Shown here: one piece after another, positions 9,083 to 17,919 of the stretch
Position numbering within the stretch: position 1 is the first letter of the stretch
Layout: each line of letters opens with the position of its first letter
From: Dyadobacter linearis
GTDB taxonomy: Bacteria; Bacteroidota; Bacteroidia; Cytophagales; Spirosomataceae
Assembly: GCF_907165045.1 (NCBI RefSeq)
Contig: NZ_CAJRAU010000003.1
Span: 868,001 to 932,000 of the forward strand
Reading direction: 5' to 3'
DNA: 64,000 nucleotides
Notes under the pieces: model-generated
Told to the model about the DNA's origin: nothing
What the model saw: only the letters and a program-made list of their open reading frames with translations
Database searches by the model: none
Translations under genes and position numbers: made by a program

Positions 9083-9436
9083 TTAGAATTTCAGGCCACC
9101 CTCACGGGCTCCTTCGGCCAATGCTTTAACTTTTCCATGATACAAATATCCATTACGGTCGAAAACTACCGCTTGAATACCTGCCTCCTGCGCCTTTTCA
9201 GCAATCTTCTTACCTACCTGCTGCGCAACTTCAACATTGGAATTTTCTTTTCTGCCACCCAGATCAACAGATGATGCACTGGCCAAAGTAACTCCATTTA
9301 TATCGTCTATAATCTGAGCATAAATGCTAGTATTAGAGCGAAAAACTGATAATCTTGGACGCTCTACGCTACCTTTCACCCTCTTACGAATGTGCAGTTT
9401 AAGGCGCTGTCTTCTGTCTGCTTTTGCGTTAGCCAT
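9083..9436 (-). CDS. rplR: 50S ribosomal protein uL18
   Basis: A 117-residue 5S rRNA-binding protein of the central protuberance. Recognised by [36 protein letters not shown] and the C-terminus REGGLKF. It lies between rplF and rpsE. Confidence 0.97.
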   Translation of the reverse strand: MANAKADRRQRLKLHIRKRVKGSVERPRLSVFRSNTSIYAQIIDDINGVTLASASSVDLGGRKENSNVEVAQQVGKKIAEKAQEAGIQAVVFDRNGYLYHGKVKALAEGAREGGLKF

Positions 9437-9482
9437 TTTAATATTTTCTAACTTTGTTTATAACCTATTTAGTGGCAACGAA

Positions 9483-10040
9483 TTACTTCTTAGAAGCAGA
9501 CTTACCGGCTTTACGACGTACAATTTCACCCACAAACCGTATACCCTTACCTTTATAAGGTTCAACTTTACGCAATGACTTAATCTTCGCTGCAACTGAA
9601 CCAATCAGCTCCTTGTCAATTCCTTCAAGTATCACCTTAGGATTCTGACCTTTCTCTGACGTTGTCGTTAGTTTGATCTCACTTGGAATCGCCATAAAGA
9701 TATTATGCGAATAACCAAGTTGTAATTCAAGCACATTATTTGAGGCACTGGCCTTATAACCTACTCCAATTATTTCCAACTCCTTTTTGTACCCTTCACC
9801 AACACCAATAACCATGTTGTTGATCAAAGACCGGTACAAGCCATGAAGCGCTTTATGACGTTTCTGCTCAGTTGGACGTGAAACTTTTAGCTCGTTGCCT
9901 TCAACCTCAACGGTAATATCAGTATCGACTGTTTGCGATAGTGTACCTTTTGGCCCTTTTACCAACACGACGTTATCCTCGCCAACGGTAATCGAAATAC
10001 CAGCTGGTAAAACGATAACTTTATTTCCTATCCGTGACAT
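9483..10040 (-). CDS. rplF: 50S ribosomal protein uL6
   Basis: A 185-residue two-domain protein near the factor-binding site. Recognised by MSRIGNKVIVLPAGISI, the repeat domain with RSLINNMVIGVGEGYKKELE, and the C-terminal signature PYKGKGIRFVGEIVRRKAGK. It lies 20 bp after rpsH. Confidence 0.97.
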   Translation of the reverse strand: MSRIGNKVIVLPAGISITVGEDNVVLVKGPKGTLSQTVDTDITVEVEGNELKVSRPTEQKRHKALHGLYRSLINNMVIGVGEGYKKELEIIGVGYKASASNNVLELQLGYSHNIFMAIPSEIKLTTTSEKGQNPKVILEGIDKELIGSVAAKIKSLRKVEPYKGKGIRFVGEIVRRKAGKSASKK

Positions 10041-10060
10041 TCCTGAATATCTTTAAAATA

Positions 10061-10459
10061 TTAATACACGAAACACAATACCTCACCACCAACATTCAAG
10101 GTTTTAGCCTCTTTGTCAGTCATTACACCCTTAGATGTCGAAATTATCACTGTTCCTAATCCACCCAATACACGCGGTAGAGTAGATGAACCAGAATATT
10201 TACGAAGCCCAGGCTTGCTAACCCTCTCCAATTTTACAATTGCAGATTGCTTAGTGACAGGATTGTATTTCAATGCAATCTTAATAGTGCCTTGCGGACC
10301 TACTTCGTCAAACTTATAGCTTTGAATATACCCTTTATCAAAAAGTACTTTCGTAATTTCTTTTTTTATGTTGGATGCAGGTATCTCAACAACCCGGTGC
10401 TTCGCTTTGATAGCGTTTCTGAGTCTCGTCAGATAGTCTGCTATGGGATCCGTTAACAT
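10061..10459 (-). CDS. rpsH: 30S ribosomal protein uS8
   Basis: A 132-residue protein needed for assembly of the 16S central domain. It begins MLTDPIADYLTRLRNAIKA and ends with the conserved STSKGVMTDKEAKTLNVGG followed by EVLCFVY. A promoter-like element lies upstream, between rpsN and this gene. Confidence 0.97.
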   Translation of the reverse strand: MLTDPIADYLTRLRNAIKAKHRVVEIPASNIKKEITKVLFDKGYIQSYKFDEVGPQGTIKIALKYNPVTKQSAIVKLERVSKPGLRKYSGSSTLPRVLGGLGTVIISTSKGVMTDKEAKTLNVGGEVLCFVY

Positions 10460-10500
10460 TTTTTATGCCAAGTTTAAACACCCCTTTTTGAACGGGAGTG

Positions 10501-10531
10501 CAAAGTTAAGTAATTGAAATCAGAATTGAAA
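10501..10531 (-). promoter_or_regulatory. Candidate internal promoter before rpsH
   Basis: On the minus strand TAACTTTG (10508-10501) matches the -7 consensus, and TTTC lies 19 bases further upstream (10531-10528), one base off the -33 TTTG. It would start a transcript about 35-40 bases before rpsH inside the spc operon. Confidence 0.4.
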
Positions 10532-10537
10532 GTATTC

Positions 10538-10807
10538 TTACCAACTTGATTTAGTAACTCCCGGAATTTTTCCATCAGAAGCCATATCCCGGAAAAGAAC
10601 TCTCGAAATCCCAAATTTACGCATGTACCCACGAGGTCTGCCCGTGATCTTGCATCGGTTATGAAGACGAACAGGAGATGAATTGCGTGGTAGCTTATCA
10701 AGACCCACCCAATCCTCGGCAGCTTTCAACTTCTTACGCTTATCAGCATATTTAGCAACCAATTCTTGCCTTTTTCTCTCTCTTGCTTTAACTGATTCTT
10801 TTGCCAT
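10538..10807 (-). CDS. rpsN: 30S ribosomal protein uS14, zinc-free type
   Basis: An 89-residue head protein. The C-terminal half carries the family signature around [20 protein letters not shown] and ends GVTKSSW. Only one Cys is present and no CxxC pairs, so this is the zinc-independent form. It lies between rplE and rpsH. Confidence 0.96.
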   Translation of the reverse strand: MAKESVKARERKRQELVAKYADKRKKLKAAEDWVGLDKLPRNSSPVRLHNRCKITGRPRGYMRKFGISRVLFRDMASDGKIPGVTKSSW

Positions 10808-10834
10808 TGTCGGTAAATAATCTTAAGTAATTTC

Positions 10835-11389
10835 TTATTTATTCGCGTTGGTGAAAGGCATTCCCAGTGCTTTTAACAGCTCGTAACTTTCTTCGTCCGA
10901 GTTGGTAGAAGTAACGAATGTAATATCCATTCCAGTGATTTTATTGACTTTCTCAATACTAATCTCCGGAAATATTATTTGCTCTTTTACACCAAATGTA
11001 TAATTTCCACGTCCATCAAAACCTTTATCGCTAATGCCTTTGAAATCTCTTACACGGGGCATTGCAATAGCGGTTAGGCGATCCAAAAATTCGTACATGC
11101 GATCTCCGCGCAAAGTAACTTTGGCTCCAATCGGCATGTTCTCACGAAGCTTAAAGTTCGATACAGCTTTTTTCGAAATTGTAGCAATCGCTTTTTGACC
11201 TGTAATCAAACCTAATTCTTCAACTCCTGTATCGACTAATTTCTTGTCAGCCACAGCAGCTCCGATTCCCTTGTTAATGACAATCTTGGTCAAGCGGGGA
11301 ACCTGCATTACTGATTTGTATTGAAACTTATCTTTCAATTGCGAAACAACTTCGCTCAGGTATTTTTCTTTTAATCTTGGCTGTGCCAT
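10835..11389 (-). CDS. rplE: 50S ribosomal protein uL5
   Basis: A 184-residue 5S rRNA-binding protein that contacts the P-site tRNA. Recognised by [32 protein letters not shown], the [20 protein letters not shown] segment and the terminal region [15 protein letters not shown]. It lies between rplX and rpsN. Confidence 0.97.
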   Translation of the reverse strand: MAQPRLKEKYLSEVVSQLKDKFQYKSVMQVPRLTKIVINKGIGAAVADKKLVDTGVEELGLITGQKAIATISKKAVSNFKLRENMPIGAKVTLRGDRMYEFLDRLTAIAMPRVRDFKGISDKGFDGRGNYTFGVKEQIIFPEISIEKVNKITGMDITFVTSTNSDEESYELLKALGMPFTNANK

Positions 11390-11455
11390 TTTCTAAATTT
11401 TGTTACGTGGATTGCCGACCCACTCTTCAAATGATAAATCAGTTCGTATACAGGA

Positions 11456-11797
11456 CTACAAAAGTTCTCCCGTTTTCTTTGAAAAACGCTGAAGCTTACC
11501 TTTATCGTTAGCTTTACGTCCAGTTCTTGTTGCTTCACCAGTTTTCGGATCTACAACCATCAGGTTACTGATATGAATCGCCCCCTCAAGTTTCTCGATG
11601 CTTCCTTGTGGGTTCTGAGCATTTGGTTTAACATGCTTAGTGATCATGTTCACGCCCTCCACAGTAGCTCTCGACTTATCAACAAGCACCTTCGTTATTA
11701 CGCCGGATTCGCCTTTGGCGTTTCCAGAAATAACCTTTACTGTATCGCCTTTGCGAATATGCAGCTTAGCCGGAGCTTTTTTATTTTTACTTTCCAT
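11456..11797 (-). CDS. rplX: 50S ribosomal protein uL24
   Basis: A 113-residue assembly-initiator protein of the large subunit. The KOW motif is visible in KLHIRKGDTVKVISGNAKG, followed by VEGVNMITKHVKPNAQNPQG. The ATG at 11797 is chosen; an in-frame TTG four codons upstream is less likely. It lies between rplN and rplE. Confidence 0.95.
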   Translation of the reverse strand: MESKNKKAPAKLHIRKGDTVKVISGNAKGESGVITKVLVDKSRATVEGVNMITKHVKPNAQNPQGSIEKLEGAIHISNLMVVDPKTGEATRTGRKANDKGKLQRFSKKTGELL

Positions 11798-11842
11798 TGG
11801 TATTCTCAATTACAGTTTAAAGAAATACTTGTGCTTGATTTC

Positions 11843-12211
11843 TTACAACACTTCCGGAGCCAGGGATACGATTTTCATAAACTGCTTTTCGCGCAATTCT
11901 CTTGCAACAGGTCCGAAAATACGACTACCGCGAGGTTCGTCATTGTTATTTAATAAAACAGCCGCATTATCTTCAAACCTGATGTAGGTACCATCTTTAC
12001 GTCGTACTTCCTTTTTAGTGCGTACAACCACGGCTTTAGATACCGTTCCCTTTTTCATATTGCTCGAAGACAGAGCGGACTTTACCGTTACGACGATTTT
12101 ATCGCCAACCGAGGCATAACGTTTTCCAGTTCCGCCAAGCACACGGATTACGAGTACTTCTTTTGCACCACTGTTATCTGCTACCGACAGTCTTGATTCT
12201 TGTTGTACCAT
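11843..12211 (-). CDS. rplN: 50S ribosomal protein uL14
   Basis: A 122-residue protein at the subunit interface. Recognised by [38 protein letters not shown] and [18 protein letters not shown]. It starts 2 bp after the rpsQ stop. Confidence 0.97.
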   Translation of the reverse strand: MVQQESRLSVADNSGAKEVLVIRVLGGTGKRYASVGDKIVVTVKSALSSSNMKKGTVSKAVVVRTKKEVRRKDGTYIRFEDNAAVLLNNNDEPRGSRIFGPVARELREKQFMKIVSLAPEVL

Positions 12212-12213
12212 GA

Positions 12214-12477
12214 TTACTTCGCTCTTTCAAGGATTTCTACTAATCTCCAACGTTTATTCTTGCTAAGCGGGCGAGTTTCCATCACTCGGATTGTATCACC
12301 AATACCAACCTGATTTGTCTCGTCATGCACCATCAGCTTGGTAGTTTTAGTCATAAACTTACCGTACTTGGCATGCTTCACTTTACGTTCAACAGTGATC
12401 ACACAGGATTTCTCCATTTTGTTACTCACTACTTTACCAACTCTTTCTTTGCGTAAATTTCTTTCTGTTGCCTCCAT
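12214..12477 (-). CDS. rpsQ: 30S ribosomal protein uS17
   Basis: An 87-residue OB-fold protein that binds the 5' domain of 16S rRNA. Recognised by [36 protein letters not shown] and [19 protein letters not shown]. It lies between rpmC and rplN. Confidence 0.97.
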   Translation of the reverse strand: MEATERNLRKERVGKVVSNKMEKSCVITVERKVKHAKYGKFMTKTTKLMVHDETNQVGIGDTIRVMETRPLSKNKRWRLVEILERAK

Positions 12478-12492
12478 AATTTCTAAACTGAT

Positions 12493-12687
12493 TTACTGTT
12501 GGTTAGATTTAGCCGACAGCTCTGTTAAGAGTCTTGCAATTTCCTTACGTGAGGCGCGAATACGCAAAGGGTTCTCGATCGGAGAAATAGCGTGAGCAAA
12601 TTTCAACCGCAGTAAGCGCTCTCTCTCTTGGGCGATCTGCTCTTTAAGCTGATCTTGCGAAAGATCCTTTATTTCTTTACTAGTCAT
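12493..12687 (-). CDS. rpmC: 50S ribosomal protein uL29
   Basis: A 64-residue helical-hairpin protein at the exit tunnel, a docking site for trigger factor and SRP. Recognised by MTSKEIKDLSQDQLKEQ, LRLKFAHAISPIENPLRI and the RKEIARLLTEL helix. It lies between rplP and rpsQ. Confidence 0.95.
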   Translation of the reverse strand: MTSKEIKDLSQDQLKEQIAQERERLLRLKFAHAISPIENPLRIRASRKEIARLLTELSAKSNQQ

Positions 12688-12728
12688 TGCTTTAAATAAT
12701 TAGCGTTCTTAATACATTCGGGTCAATC

Positions 12729-13154
12729 CTATTCCTGGTAATCCCGACGCACCACGAACTTGGTTTTAATTGGCAACTTTTGTGCAGCCAAACGCAATGC
12801 TTCATTTGCGGTATCCAGTGCAACACCAGTCGCTTCGAAAATGATCGTTCCGGGCTTAACAGGAGCTACCCAATATTCAGGAGCACCCTTTCCTTTACCC
12901 ATACGAACCTCAGCAGGCTTCTTAGTAATTGGTTTGTCCGGGAAAACACGGATCCAAACTTGGCCTTCGCGTTTCATAGCACGTGTTACTGAGATACGGG
13001 CTGCTTCAATTTGGCGTGCTGTCAACCAACCTGGTTCGAGCGCCTTAATGGCGAACGAGCCGAAAGCGATTTCATGTCCACGTGTAGCCAAACCGTTGTA
13101 TGAACCTTTTCCTTTCTGTTGCTTGCGAAATTTCGTTCTTTTCGGCTGTAACAT
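12729..13154 (-). CDS. rplP: 50S ribosomal protein uL16
   Basis: A 141-residue protein near the peptidyl-transferase centre that contacts A-site tRNA. Recognised by [57 protein letters not shown] and the C-terminus [13 protein letters not shown]. It lies between rpsC and rpmC. Confidence 0.97.
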   Translation of the reverse strand: MLQPKRTKFRKQQKGKGSYNGLATRGHEIAFGSFAIKALEPGWLTARQIEAARISVTRAMKREGQVWIRVFPDKPITKKPAEVRMGKGKGAPEYWVAPVKPGTIIFEATGVALDTANEALRLAAQKLPIKTKFVVRRDYQE

Positions 13155-13197
13155 GATTCTAATCTATTTGACCCGGTATAAACCGGAAAATGTCTGA

Positions 13198-14046
13198 TTA
13201 CTTCTTCTTATTCTTATTGTTGTTGTTGCCGCTACTGCGTTTGCGACGATCTGCTTCGCTTCCGCCGCCACCGCCTTCACCGCGTGGAGCACCATCACCG
13301 CGACCACCTCTTCGGTCACCTCTTCCGCCTCGGTCATTACCGCCACGATCATTTCCCGAAGATGCGCTTCTATCAGCTCTGTCAGAAGCCGCAGTTGCTG
13401 CACTAGGAGTCAAATCACGCTTGCCGTACAACTCGCCTTTGAAGATCCAAACCTTAATACCGATTTTTCCGTAGATAGTCTGAGCTTCGGAAATTGCATA
13501 ATCAATATCAGCTCTCAAAGTGTGAAGAGGAATTCTTCCTTCTTTATATTCTTCTGTACGTGCCATTTCAGCACCACCCAAACGACCTGCAAGACGAATC
13601 TTGATTCCCTGAGTTCCTACGCGCATTGCAGAAGCTATAGATTGCTTCATTGCTCTACGATAAGAGATACGAGCTTGCAATTGCTGAGCGATTGCTTCGC
13701 CTACTAATTTTGCATCAATTTCAGGACGTTTAATTTCATAGATGTTGATTTGAACATCCTTTCCTGTAATTTTCTTAAGCTCTTCTTTGATTTTATCAAC
13801 TTCGCTACCACCCTTTCCAATCACGATTCCCGGACGGGCGGTATGAATGGTTAATGTGATGCGCTTCAAAGTACGCTCTATAACTACTTTTGAAATCGAA
13901 CCTTTTGGGATACGAGCCTTAATGTAGTTACGGATTTTTTCGTCCTCCACCAATTTGTCAGAGAAGTCCTTTCCTCCATACCAGCTTGACTCCCACCCTC
14001 TAACAATTCCTAGTCTCAGACCTATAGGATTAACCTTTTGTCCCAT
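13198..14046 (-). CDS. rpsC: 30S ribosomal protein uS3 with RGG-type tail
   Basis: Residues 1 to about 215 are the uS3 fold at the mRNA entry tunnel: start [18 protein letters not shown], the KH motif [20 protein letters not shown], and the C-terminal region ending [11 protein letters not shown]. At 282 residues it is about 50 longer than the E. coli protein. The extra tail is low-complexity: Ala/Ser first, then DRGG/RGG repeats, a Gly run and a final Asn/Lys stretch. Such tails resemble RNA-binding RGG regions; any role here is inference. The tail is encoded at about 13201-13410 in biased sequence. Upstream is rplV, downstream rplP. Confidence 0.96.
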   Translation of the reverse strand: MGQKVNPIGLRLGIVRGWESSWYGGKDFSDKLVEDEKIRNYIKARIPKGSISKVVIERTLKRITLTIHTARPGIVIGKGGSEVDKIKEELKKITGKDVQINIYEIKRPEIDAKLVGEAIAQQLQARISYRRAMKQSIASAMRVGTQGIKIRLAGRLGGAEMARTEEYKEGRIPLHTLRADIDYAISEAQTIYGKIGIKVWIFKGELYGKRDLTPSAATAASDRADRSASSGNDRGGNDRGGRGDRRGGRGDGAPRGEGGGGGSEADRRKRSSGNNNNKNKKK

Positions 14047-14065
14047 TCGATATAGATCGTTTTAC

Positions 14066-14452
14066 TTATGATTCAGTTATTACTGCTTGTTCCTGCGCCT
14101 CAGCTGTTACTGATGCATCATCAATCACGATTGTGATGTGATTTGACCGTTTGCGAATCCGGTGTGCCCTCCCCTGAGGAGCAGGACGCAAACGTTTCAA
14201 CATACGTCCACCGTCGATAAATACGGTTTTTACAATAAGATCCGCGTCCTCTAATTTTGCTCCTTCATTCAATTGCTGCCAGTTAGCAACAGCTGACAAT
14301 AGAACTTTATGCAAAATCGGAGAAGATGCTCTCGGTTGAAACTTCAATAGTGCCAACGCTTTGCTAACCTTTTGTCCGCGAATCATGTCGGCTACTAATC
14401 TCATCTTGCGAGGAGAAGTAGGCACGTCTTTTAATATAGCTCTTGCTTCCAT
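14066..14452 (-). CDS. rplV: 50S ribosomal protein uL22
   Basis: A 128-residue protein whose beta-hairpin lines the exit tunnel. Recognised by MEARAILKDVPTSPRKMRLV, KALALLKFQPRASSPILHKV and RLRPAPQGRAHRIRKRSNHI. It has a short C-terminal extension of about 15 residues relative to E. coli. It lies between rpsS and rpsC. Confidence 0.97.
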   Translation of the reverse strand: MEARAILKDVPTSPRKMRLVADMIRGQKVSKALALLKFQPRASSPILHKVLLSAVANWQQLNEGAKLEDADLIVKTVFIDGGRMLKRLRPAPQGRAHRIRKRSNHITIVIDDASVTAEAQEQAVITES

Positions 14453-14503
14453 GTTCTTTCAGATATCGGCTCGTTCCTGTGAGAACCAGCTACCGTAGAC
14501 TAT

Positions 14504-14782
14504 TTATTTTCTTCCTTTATCTTTCTTTGCAGTGTGGCCACGGAAGTTTCTTGTTGGAGAAAATTCACCGAGTTTGTGACCAACCATATTTTCAGTTACG
14601 TATACCGGGATAAACTTATTCCCGTTATGGACTGCGAATGTATGCCCGATAAAATCAGGAGATATCATTGAGCGTCGTGACCAGGTCTTAATTACTGACT
14701 TGCGTGATGAATTGTTCATTACCTGAACCTTGTTCTCAAGACGGAAGTCGATGTATGGTCCTTTTTTTAATGAGCGTGCCAT
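14504..14782 (-). CDS. rpsS: 30S ribosomal protein uS19
   Basis: A 92-residue head protein that works with uS13. Recognised by [39 protein letters not shown] and [15 protein letters not shown]. Length equals E. coli uS19. It lies 9 bp after rplB. Confidence 0.97.
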   Translation of the reverse strand: MARSLKKGPYIDFRLENKVQVMNNSSRKSVIKTWSRRSMISPDFIGHTFAVHNGNKFIPVYVTENMVGHKLGEFSPTRNFRGHTAKKDKGRK

Positions 14783-14791
14783 ATTTTACTA

Positions 14792-15616
14792 TTATTTTTT
14801 ACGACGGCTGATAATCAATTTCTCAGAGTGCTTGTTGCGATCGCGAGTCTTAAGACCTTTCGCAAACTGTCCATTTCTAGACCGAGGCTGACCTCCCGAC
14901 GAACGGCCCTCACCACCACCCATTGGGTGATCGACTGGGTTCATCGCTACACCTCTTACACGTGGACGACGTCCCAACCATCTTCTACGACCTGCCTTAC
15001 CCAAAGCCACATTCATGTGACTTGCGTTAGAAACCGTACCAACCGTTGCAATACAAGTAGAAAGGATCATTCTCATCTCGCCAGAAGGCATTTTGAGAAC
15101 AGCATATTTGCCTTCTCTCGCCACTAGCTGCGCATAAGCACCAGCACTCCTTGCAAACTGACCACCTTTTCCAGGAGTAAGCTCGATATTGTGAACAATT
15201 GTACCGATTGGCATTGCGCTCAATGGAAGGGCATTCCCAACCTCCGGAGCAACTGCATTACCGGAGACAATTACCTGTCCTACTTTTAATCCGTTAGGAG
15301 CAATGATATATCTCTTTTCCTGATCCTCAAACTGCACAAGAGCAATACGCGCTGAACGGTTTGGATCGTATTCTATAGTTAGAACGGTGGCCGGCGCATC
15401 GAACCTGTTTCTTTTGAAATCGATTACACGATACTTCCTTTTGTGACCACCACCAATATATCGCATGGTCATGTGTCCCTGGCTATTACGACCACCTGTT
15501 CTCTTGATGGGTTCCAGAAGACTCTTTTCAGGTTTCGCTGTGGTTATCTCCTCAAATGTAGGAGCCGAGCGGAAACGCTGACCAGCACTTGTCGGTTTTA
15601 ATTTTTTAACTGCCAT
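14792..15616 (-). CDS. rplB: 50S ribosomal protein uL2
   Basis: A 274-residue primary 23S rRNA-binding protein needed for peptidyl transfer and subunit association. Recognised by [20 protein letters not shown], the OB and SH3-like regions with [20 protein letters not shown], and the C-terminal signature [20 protein letters not shown]. It lies 39 bp after rplW. Confidence 0.98.
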   Translation of the reverse strand: MAVKKLKPTSAGQRFRSAPTFEEITTAKPEKSLLEPIKRTGGRNSQGHMTMRYIGGGHKRKYRVIDFKRNRFDAPATVLTIEYDPNRSARIALVQFEDQEKRYIIAPNGLKVGQVIVSGNAVAPEVGNALPLSAMPIGTIVHNIELTPGKGGQFARSAGAYAQLVAREGKYAVLKMPSGEMRMILSTCIATVGTVSNASHMNVALGKAGRRRWLGRRPRVRGVAMNPVDHPMGGGEGRSSGGQPRSRNGQFAKGLKTRDRNKHSEKLIISRRKK

Positions 15617-15655
15617 TTGCTATTACTCGTCAAAGATTTAAGTCGCTCAACTAGC

Positions 15656-15943
15656 TTATGCTTCACCGTAAATATCGATGATTTCACCCTCAGCCACCGT
15701 GATGATAGCTTTCTTGATAGTCGACGTTTTTCCACTTACAAATTTCCCTCCCGATGTACGGGACTTACTTTTACCAATGCTACGCATGGTGTGAACGCTT
15801 TCTACGGTAACCCCGAACAGTTTCTCGATAGCTTTTTTGATCTCTACCTTATTAGCGGTAAGAGCAACTTCAAAAGCGTATTTTCCTTGACCACCCTGAG
15901 CCGTTACCTTTTCGGTTATAATCGGACGTTTCAGTACACTCAT
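15656..15943 (-). CDS. rplW: 50S ribosomal protein uL23
   Basis: A 95-residue exit-tunnel protein, docking site for trigger factor and SRP. Recognised by VLKRPIITEKVTAQGGQGKY, VEIKKAIEKLFGVTVESVHT and the C-terminal KKAIITVAEGEIIDIY. It starts 2 bp after the rplD stop. Confidence 0.96.
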   Translation of the reverse strand: MSVLKRPIITEKVTAQGGQGKYAFEVALTANKVEIKKAIEKLFGVTVESVHTMRSIGKSKSRTSGGKFVSGKTSTIKKAIITVAEGEIIDIYGEA

Positions 15944-15945
15944 TG

Positions 15946-16575
15946 TTATTTGTTCAATTGGGTTTCCAAAATAGACAGAGCAGATTCACTTATTAAAAGA
16001 CGGTCTGCATACATGAGGTCGTAAGTATTGATTGAATCAACCGTTGTAACTCTCGCTTTCGGAATGTTACGGCTCGACAAGTAAACATTGCTGTCAATTG
16101 CTGGAAGAATCAATAATGTTTTGGTATTCACCAATGATAGCGAATTCAATACATTCAAATACGATTTCGTTTTCGGAGCATCAAATGTGAATGCTTCAAC
16201 AACAGAGATCGCATCGGACTTCGCCTTAGCAGACAAGGCTGATATACGAGCCAATACTTTGACTTTCTTATTAATTTTAAAACCGTAATCACGAGGTCTT
16301 GGACCGAATATACGTCCACCACCTACGAATACAGGAGATTTAATGCTACCAGCACGAGCTCCACCTGTACCTTTTTGACGTTTGATCTTGCGAGTTGAAT
16401 GATTGATCTCAGCACGCTCTTTTGACTTATGTGTACCCTGACGTTGATTCGCCAAATACAACTTCACGTCGAGATAGATAGCGTGCGTGTTAGGTTCGAT
16501 GCCGAAGATCTCTTCTGACACACTTACCTTTTTGCCGGTATCTTCTCCTTTTATATTTAATACGGACAGTTCCAT
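15946..16575 (-). CDS. rplD: 50S ribosomal protein uL4
   Basis: A 209-residue protein with an extended loop into the exit tunnel. Recognised by [18 protein letters not shown] and following [20 protein letters not shown]. The ATG at 16575 ([10 protein letters not shown]) is chosen; it lies 4 bp after the rplC stop, and the upstream in-frame TTG overlaps rplC. In E. coli L4 autoregulates the S10 operon; here rpsJ is separated from rplC by a terminator, so that leader control would not apply in the same form. Confidence 0.96.
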   Translation of the reverse strand: MELSVLNIKGEDTGKKVSVSEEIFGIEPNTHAIYLDVKLYLANQRQGTHKSKERAEINHSTRKIKRQKGTGGARAGSIKSPVFVGGGRIFGPRPRDYGFKINKKVKVLARISALSAKAKSDAISVVEAFTFDAPKTKSYLNVLNSLSLVNTKTLLILPAIDSNVYLSSRNIPKARVTTVDSINTYDLMYADRLLISESALSILETQLNK

Positions 16576-16579
16576 TGTA

Positions 16580-17200
16580 CTATTTCTCAATGATTAGAAA
16601 TGAATTCTTTGAACCCGGTACTGAGCCACTCACTACAAGAATGTTTTGCTCAGGTATCACTTTCAGAATACGCAAATTCTGAATTTTTACACGATTGTTA
16701 CCCATGCGTCCACCCATACGAATGCCTTTAAATACGCGTGACGGGAATGAACAGGCACCAATCGAACCTGGGTGACGCGCTCTGTTATGCTGACCGTGAG
16801 TCTGACCTCCTACCCCGGCAAAGCCATGGCGTTTCACAACACCTTGGAAACCGCGGCCCTTAGCAGAACCAACAACGTCAACAAACTCGCCTTCTTCAAA
16901 GATATCCGTAACGGACAATGAAGTTCCAAGTTCATGCTCCACTTCAAATTCCTTGAACTCAACCACTTTTTGTTTGGGAGTTGTGTTGGCTTTTTTGAAG
17001 TGGCCAATCATAGGTTGAGTAGAGTTTTTTTCCTTCTTCTCACCAAAACCTAATTGAATGGCTTTGTAGCCATCCTTTTCTTCGGACCTAACTTGTGTAA
17101 CAACACAAGGACCAGCTTGGATCACAGTACATGCCAGAGCCTGCCCGTCAGCATTGTACAAACTGGTCATCCCGATTTTCTTACCAATTAAACCAGACAT
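16580..17200 (-). CDS. rplC: 50S ribosomal protein uL3
   Basis: A 206-residue early-assembly protein near the peptidyl-transferase centre. Recognised by [36 protein letters not shown] and the loop [20 protein letters not shown]. It appears to be the first gene of a long transcript: a promoter match lies 50-80 bases upstream and a terminator for the preceding gene further up. Confidence 0.97.
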   Translation of the reverse strand: MSGLIGKKIGMTSLYNADGQALACTVIQAGPCVVTQVRSEEKDGYKAIQLGFGEKKEKNSTQPMIGHFKKANTTPKQKVVEFKEFEVEHELGTSLSVTDIFEEGEFVDVVGSAKGRGFQGVVKRHGFAGVGGQTHGQHNRARHPGSIGACSFPSRVFKGIRMGGRMGNNRVKIQNLRILKVIPEQNILVVSGSVPGSKNSFLIIEK

Positions 17201-17251
17201 GTTTCGAAATTAAAATTAGCAGGTAATACCCTTATTCTTTAAAACGGACTG

Positions 17252-17283
17252 CAAAGGTAGGAAATCAAAAATTAGCATCCAAT
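17252..17283 (-). promoter_or_regulatory. Promoter of the rplC-rplQ transcript
   Basis: On the minus strand TACCTTTG (17259-17252) matches TAnnTTTG exactly, with ATTG 20 bases further upstream (17283-17280). The transcript would start about 45 bases before rplC. It sits just after the rpsJ terminator, where a new promoter is needed. Confidence 0.65.
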
Positions 17284-17316
17284 GCAGTTTCAAAATATTT
17301 CTCGTTGATAATCAGC

Positions 17317-17347
17317 AAAAAAGGTCAGATGAATAAACATCTGACCT
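17317..17347 (-). terminator. Intrinsic terminator between rpsJ and rplC
   Basis: A perfect 10-bp stem (17322-17331 with 17338-17347, AGGTCAGATG/CATCTGACCT) with a 6-base loop is followed on the minus strand by six T. It lies 130 bases after the rpsJ stop. Confidence 0.85.
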
Positions 17348-17477
17348 CAATTCTGAAAACACTCTCAATAACATATACAATATGTTATTTGTTAGCTTTT
17401 CTGAGCTCAGATGTGGTTTCCGGGAACCGGACCTTCATCCAAATTATGTCTTGGTTTAACTCAATAAACCCTTATCA

Positions 17478-17783
17478 CTATACTTTAATCTCCACATCAA
17501 CTCCACTTGGCAATTCAAGCTTCATTAACGCATCAACAGTCTTAGCGCTTGTTGAGAAAATATCAACCAGGCGTTTGTAGGTACAAAGCTGAAATTGCTC
17601 CCTCGATTTCTTATTCACGTGCGGAGAACGCAGAACCGTAAATTTTTCAGTCTTAGTCGGCAAAGGAATAGGCCCACTAACAATTGCACCTGTTGCCTTT
17701 ACTGCCTTCACAATTTTCTCAGCTGACTTATCAACCAAGTTGTGGTCAAATGACCGAAGTTTGATACGAATTTTTTGATTCAT
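17478..17783 (-). CDS. rpsJ: 30S ribosomal protein uS10
   Basis: A 101-residue head protein that in other bacteria also serves as NusE in antitermination. Recognised by [40 protein letters not shown] and following [15 protein letters not shown]. It follows fusA after 136 bp and is cut off from rplC by a terminator, so it is grouped with fusA rather than with the S10 operon it usually heads. Confidence 0.97.
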   Translation of the reverse strand: MNQKIRIKLRSFDHNLVDKSAEKIVKAVKATGAIVSGPIPLPTKTEKFTVLRSPHVNKKSREQFQLCTYKRLVDIFSTSAKTVDALMKLELPSGVDVEIKV

Positions 17784-17817
17784 CTTGCTTGTTTATTTCC
17801 GGTTCAGAAAACTTGAT

Positions 17818-17911
17818 CAGAGTAACTCTGGCAATCCATCAGCGAAAGAACCATTTACTTCACTGATTTATGTCTTATATAGATTAGTTACCAGATTACT
17901 CTGGTAACTAA
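17818..17911 (-). promoter_or_regulatory. Paired palindromes in the fusA-rpsJ gap
   Basis: A perfect 11-bp stem with loop ATTACT occupies 17884-17911 (TTAGTTACCAG/CTGGTAACTAA). A shorter palindrome, CAGAGTAACTCTG, lies at 17818-17830. Both share the word AGTTACTCTGG or its complement in part. No T-run follows either, so they are not typical terminators; a structured leader for rpsJ or an RNA-processing site are possible readings. Confidence 0.45.
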
Positions 17912-17919
17912 TTAATTAT

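Noticed and set aside
13190..13474. Proline/serine-rich open frame on the plus strand
   Set aside because: It is the reverse reading of the RGG-repeat tail of uS3, which explains its composition.
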